Source of the DNA: Armatimonadota bacterium | Lineage (GTDB): Bacteria > Armatimonadota > UBA10988 | Direction: 5' to 3' | Assembly (NCBI GenBank): GCA_016183835.1 | Contig: JACPDV010000440.1 | Location: forward strand, 1 to 14,537 | DNA: 14,537 bases | Part shown: in pieces, positions 13,062 through 14,537 of the stretch | Position numbering within the stretch: the stretch's first letter is position 1 | How the letters are laid out: the number at the start of each line of letters is the position of its first letter | Notes under the pieces: generated by a model | Seen by the model: only the letters and a program-made list of their open reading frames with translations | What the model was told of the DNA's origin: nothing | Databases searched by the model: none | Program-made: the position numbers and the translations under genes

Positions 13062-14537
13062 TCAGTTCCCGCTGATGATCCGCTGGATCAGCCGCACCCG
13101 GCCACCCGTCGTGGCGTACACGTTCCCCGCCGGGTCCACCACCACGCCCTGGACAATGCCGAGCTGGGCCGTGTCGCCGGGGCCGTCCAATACCGCGTTC
13201 ACACCGTCGCCCGCCACCGTGCTGACCACCCCGCTCGGCGAGACCCGCCGCAGCCGGGCGTTGGTTCGATCGCAGACGTAGACGAAACCGGCCGAGTCCA
13301 CCGCCACACCATAGGGAAAGTAGAACCTCGCCGTGGCGCCGGGGCCGTCGGCGTAGCCCGGGGCGGGGACGTCGCCGGAGACCCCGCCCGCCAGGGTCGT
13401 GACCGCGCCGTTGGGGTCGATCTTCCGGACGCGGTGGCTGCCATTGTCAACCACGTAGAGGCTGCCGGCACGATCGATGGCAAGGCCGATGGGGGCGGAG
13501 AACGTGGCTGCGGATCCGGTGGCGTCGGTGTTGCCGAATGCCGCCGTCGCCGACCCCGCGAGCAGACGCACCTGCCAGTTGGCCGCCACGGCCGGGTCAC
13601 CCCCGGTGAATTGCAGCCGGCGGACCCGATGGCCGCTGTACTCCGCGACGAACAGGATGCCGGACGGGTCGAGCGCCAGGCCCAAGGGGTCCCTGAACCG
13701 GGCGGCGACTCCGTCCCCGGCCGCGTCGCCGGCGACCCCCACGGCGCCGGCGATGGTGCTGACCGTCCAAGCGGCCGGATTGGCCGGGTCACCGCCGGCG
13801 GTCAGCGCGCAGCGCCGGATCGTCTGGTTGGTCGTGTCGGCCACATACAGCGTGCGGCCGTCCCCGCTGGCCGCAAGACCGCTAGTGTCCAAACTGAAGC
13901 GCGCCAGGTTGCCGGGCCCGTCAGTGGAGCCGGAGCTGGTCCCGGCCCTCAGCACGCCTGCGACGGTGCTCACGACCCCGTCGGCGCTGATGCGGCGGAT
14001 GGCATTGTTCCACGCATCCGCGAGGAACAGATTGCCTGCCTGGTCCAGGGCCAGCCCCAGCGTGATGTCGCCGAACTGAGCGGTGGCCGCAGGGCCATCG
14101 ACGAAACCGATCGTCGCGACTCCCGCGTAGGTGCGGACCACCACGTTCGGCGACCCCGCGCCGGTCGGACCAGGATTGGACACCGAAGTGGGCGGCGCGA
14201 GGACGCTCGTTTTGGCCTCCACCGTCACGCTGAACTCGAACGCCGTCACCCCGCTGGGCACGATGAACGACCACTTCTGGGCCGCACCGGTCTGCACCGC
14301 CGGGAGCTCGCCATCGTACTCGATGTAGGGCAGCAGGCTGACGGGCACCACCCCGTCGGCGTTGGCCAACTGCACCGGCTCCGCCGGCGCCGCGCCCGTG
14401 GCGATCCCCAGCGGGAAGAACCCGCTGCTCGGGCTCACCTCCCGCACCCTATGGCTGCTCGTGTCCGGCACCAGCAGGTTCCCCGCCGCGTCCACCGCCC
14501 CGCCAGTCGGACCGTTGAACGTCGCCACATTCCCCGC
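13062..14537 (-). CDS. NHL-repeat beta-propeller protein, 5' end cut by the window
   Basis: About 491 residues are visible and the reading frame continues past the right edge (Ala-Gly-Asn before the first GTG at 14528), so the true start lies outside. The first visible residues (FNGPTGGAVDAAGNLLVPDT) are already in mid-repeat, which confirms truncation. At least six further NHL-type blades follow, each with the pattern of a G-A/V-A/L-D strand, G-x-L/V-Y-V-A/V-D and N/S-x-x-x-R-R/K-V/I. Examples are GLALDQAGNLFLADAWNN, GLALDPSGILFVAEYSGHRV, GLAIDRAGSLYVVDNGSHRV and GVAVDSAGFVYVCDRTNARL. Between the first and second visible blades lies a non-NHL stretch of about 90 residues (about 36-130 from the GTG) that contains QKWSFIVPSGVTAFEFSVTV and looks like a beta-sandwich. 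NHL propellers are binding scaffolds, often extracellular. The gene precedes the beta-helix gene by 52 bp. Confidence 0.92.
   Translation of the reverse strand, partial: AGNVATFNGPTGGAVDAAGNLLVPDTSSHRVREVSPSSGFFPLGIATGAAPAEPVQLANADGVVPVSLLPYIEYDGELPAVQTGAAQKWSFIVPSGVTAFEFSVTVEAKTSVLAPPTSVSNPGPTGAGSPNVVVRTYAGVATIGFVDGPAATAQFGDITLGLALDQAGNLFLADAWNNAIRRISADGVVSTVAGVLRAGTSSGSTDGPGNLARFSLDTSGLAASGDGRTLYVADTTNQTIRRCALTAGGDPANPAAWTVSTIAGAVGVAGDAAGDGVAARFRDPLGLALDPSGILFVAEYSGHRVRRLQFTGGDPAVAANWQVRLLAGSATAAFGNTDATGSAATFSAPIGLAIDRAGSLYVVDNGSHRVRKIDPNGAVTTLAGGVSGDVPAPGYADGPGATARFYFPYGVAVDSAGFVYVCDRTNARLRRVSPSGVVSTVAGDGVNAVLDGPGDTAQLGIVQGVVVDPAGNVYATTGGRVRLIQRIISGN

Noticed and set aside
10766..13075. 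Long plus-strand open frame of 769 codons opposite the beta-helix gene
   Set aside because: It is antisense to a gene with a signal peptide and clear beta-helix repeats; the translation is His/Arg/Ala-rich with no motif.

Overview
The window is GC-rich bacterial DNA with eight well-supported protein-coding genes plus the first codons of a ninth. I see no rRNA, tRNA, CRISPR array, transposase or phage gene. Most products carry N-terminal export signals. Many belong to families common in heterotrophic, polysaccharide-degrading bacteria of the Planctomycetota, Verrucomicrobiota, Lentisphaerota or Armatimonadota type: a multiheme cytochrome, a large modular GH2 enzyme, a parallel beta-helix protein and an NHL propeller. 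That lineage guess rests on gene content and composition only, because no phylogenetic marker is present.

Layout. On the left, a minus-strand pair: a large exported alpha-helical protein (81-2165) followed by the start of another gene that runs off the left edge (1-49). A 238-bp divergent intergenic region with nested inverted repeats separates it from a plus-strand run. That run is a GlcD-type FAD oxidoreductase (2404-3852), an intergenic block with a duplicated 45-bp hairpin element, a seven-heme c-type cytochrome (4016-4954), a 1070-residue GH2 glycoside hydrolase (4983-8195), a tryptophan-rich membrane-anchored orphan overlapping the GH2 end (8161-9387), a GC hairpin in the next gap, and an exported TPR-like helical protein (9562-10653). 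On the right, a converging minus-strand pair consists of an NHL-repeat propeller cut by the window edge (13062-14537) and an exported right-handed beta-helix protein (10655-13009). The two convergent stop codons are one base apart.

How the genes may work together. The GH2 enzyme and the beta-helix protein are plausible extracytoplasmic carbohydrate-active proteins. The NHL protein could be a partner or scaffold of the beta-helix protein, since the two are co-directional and 52 bp apart. The FAD oxidoreductase would oxidise a 2-hydroxy acid such as glycolate or D-lactate in the cytoplasm, and the cytochrome would carry electrons outside the inner membrane. They are neighbours, but nothing in the sequence proves electron transfer between them. 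The helical proteins and the tryptophan-rich protein have no function I can assign.

No clear new defence or mobile system is visible. The most unusual items are the hairpin repeat block at 3862-3986, the tryptophan-rich orphan overlapping the GH2 gene, the seven-heme cytochrome, and the NHL propeller interrupted by a non-NHL insert.
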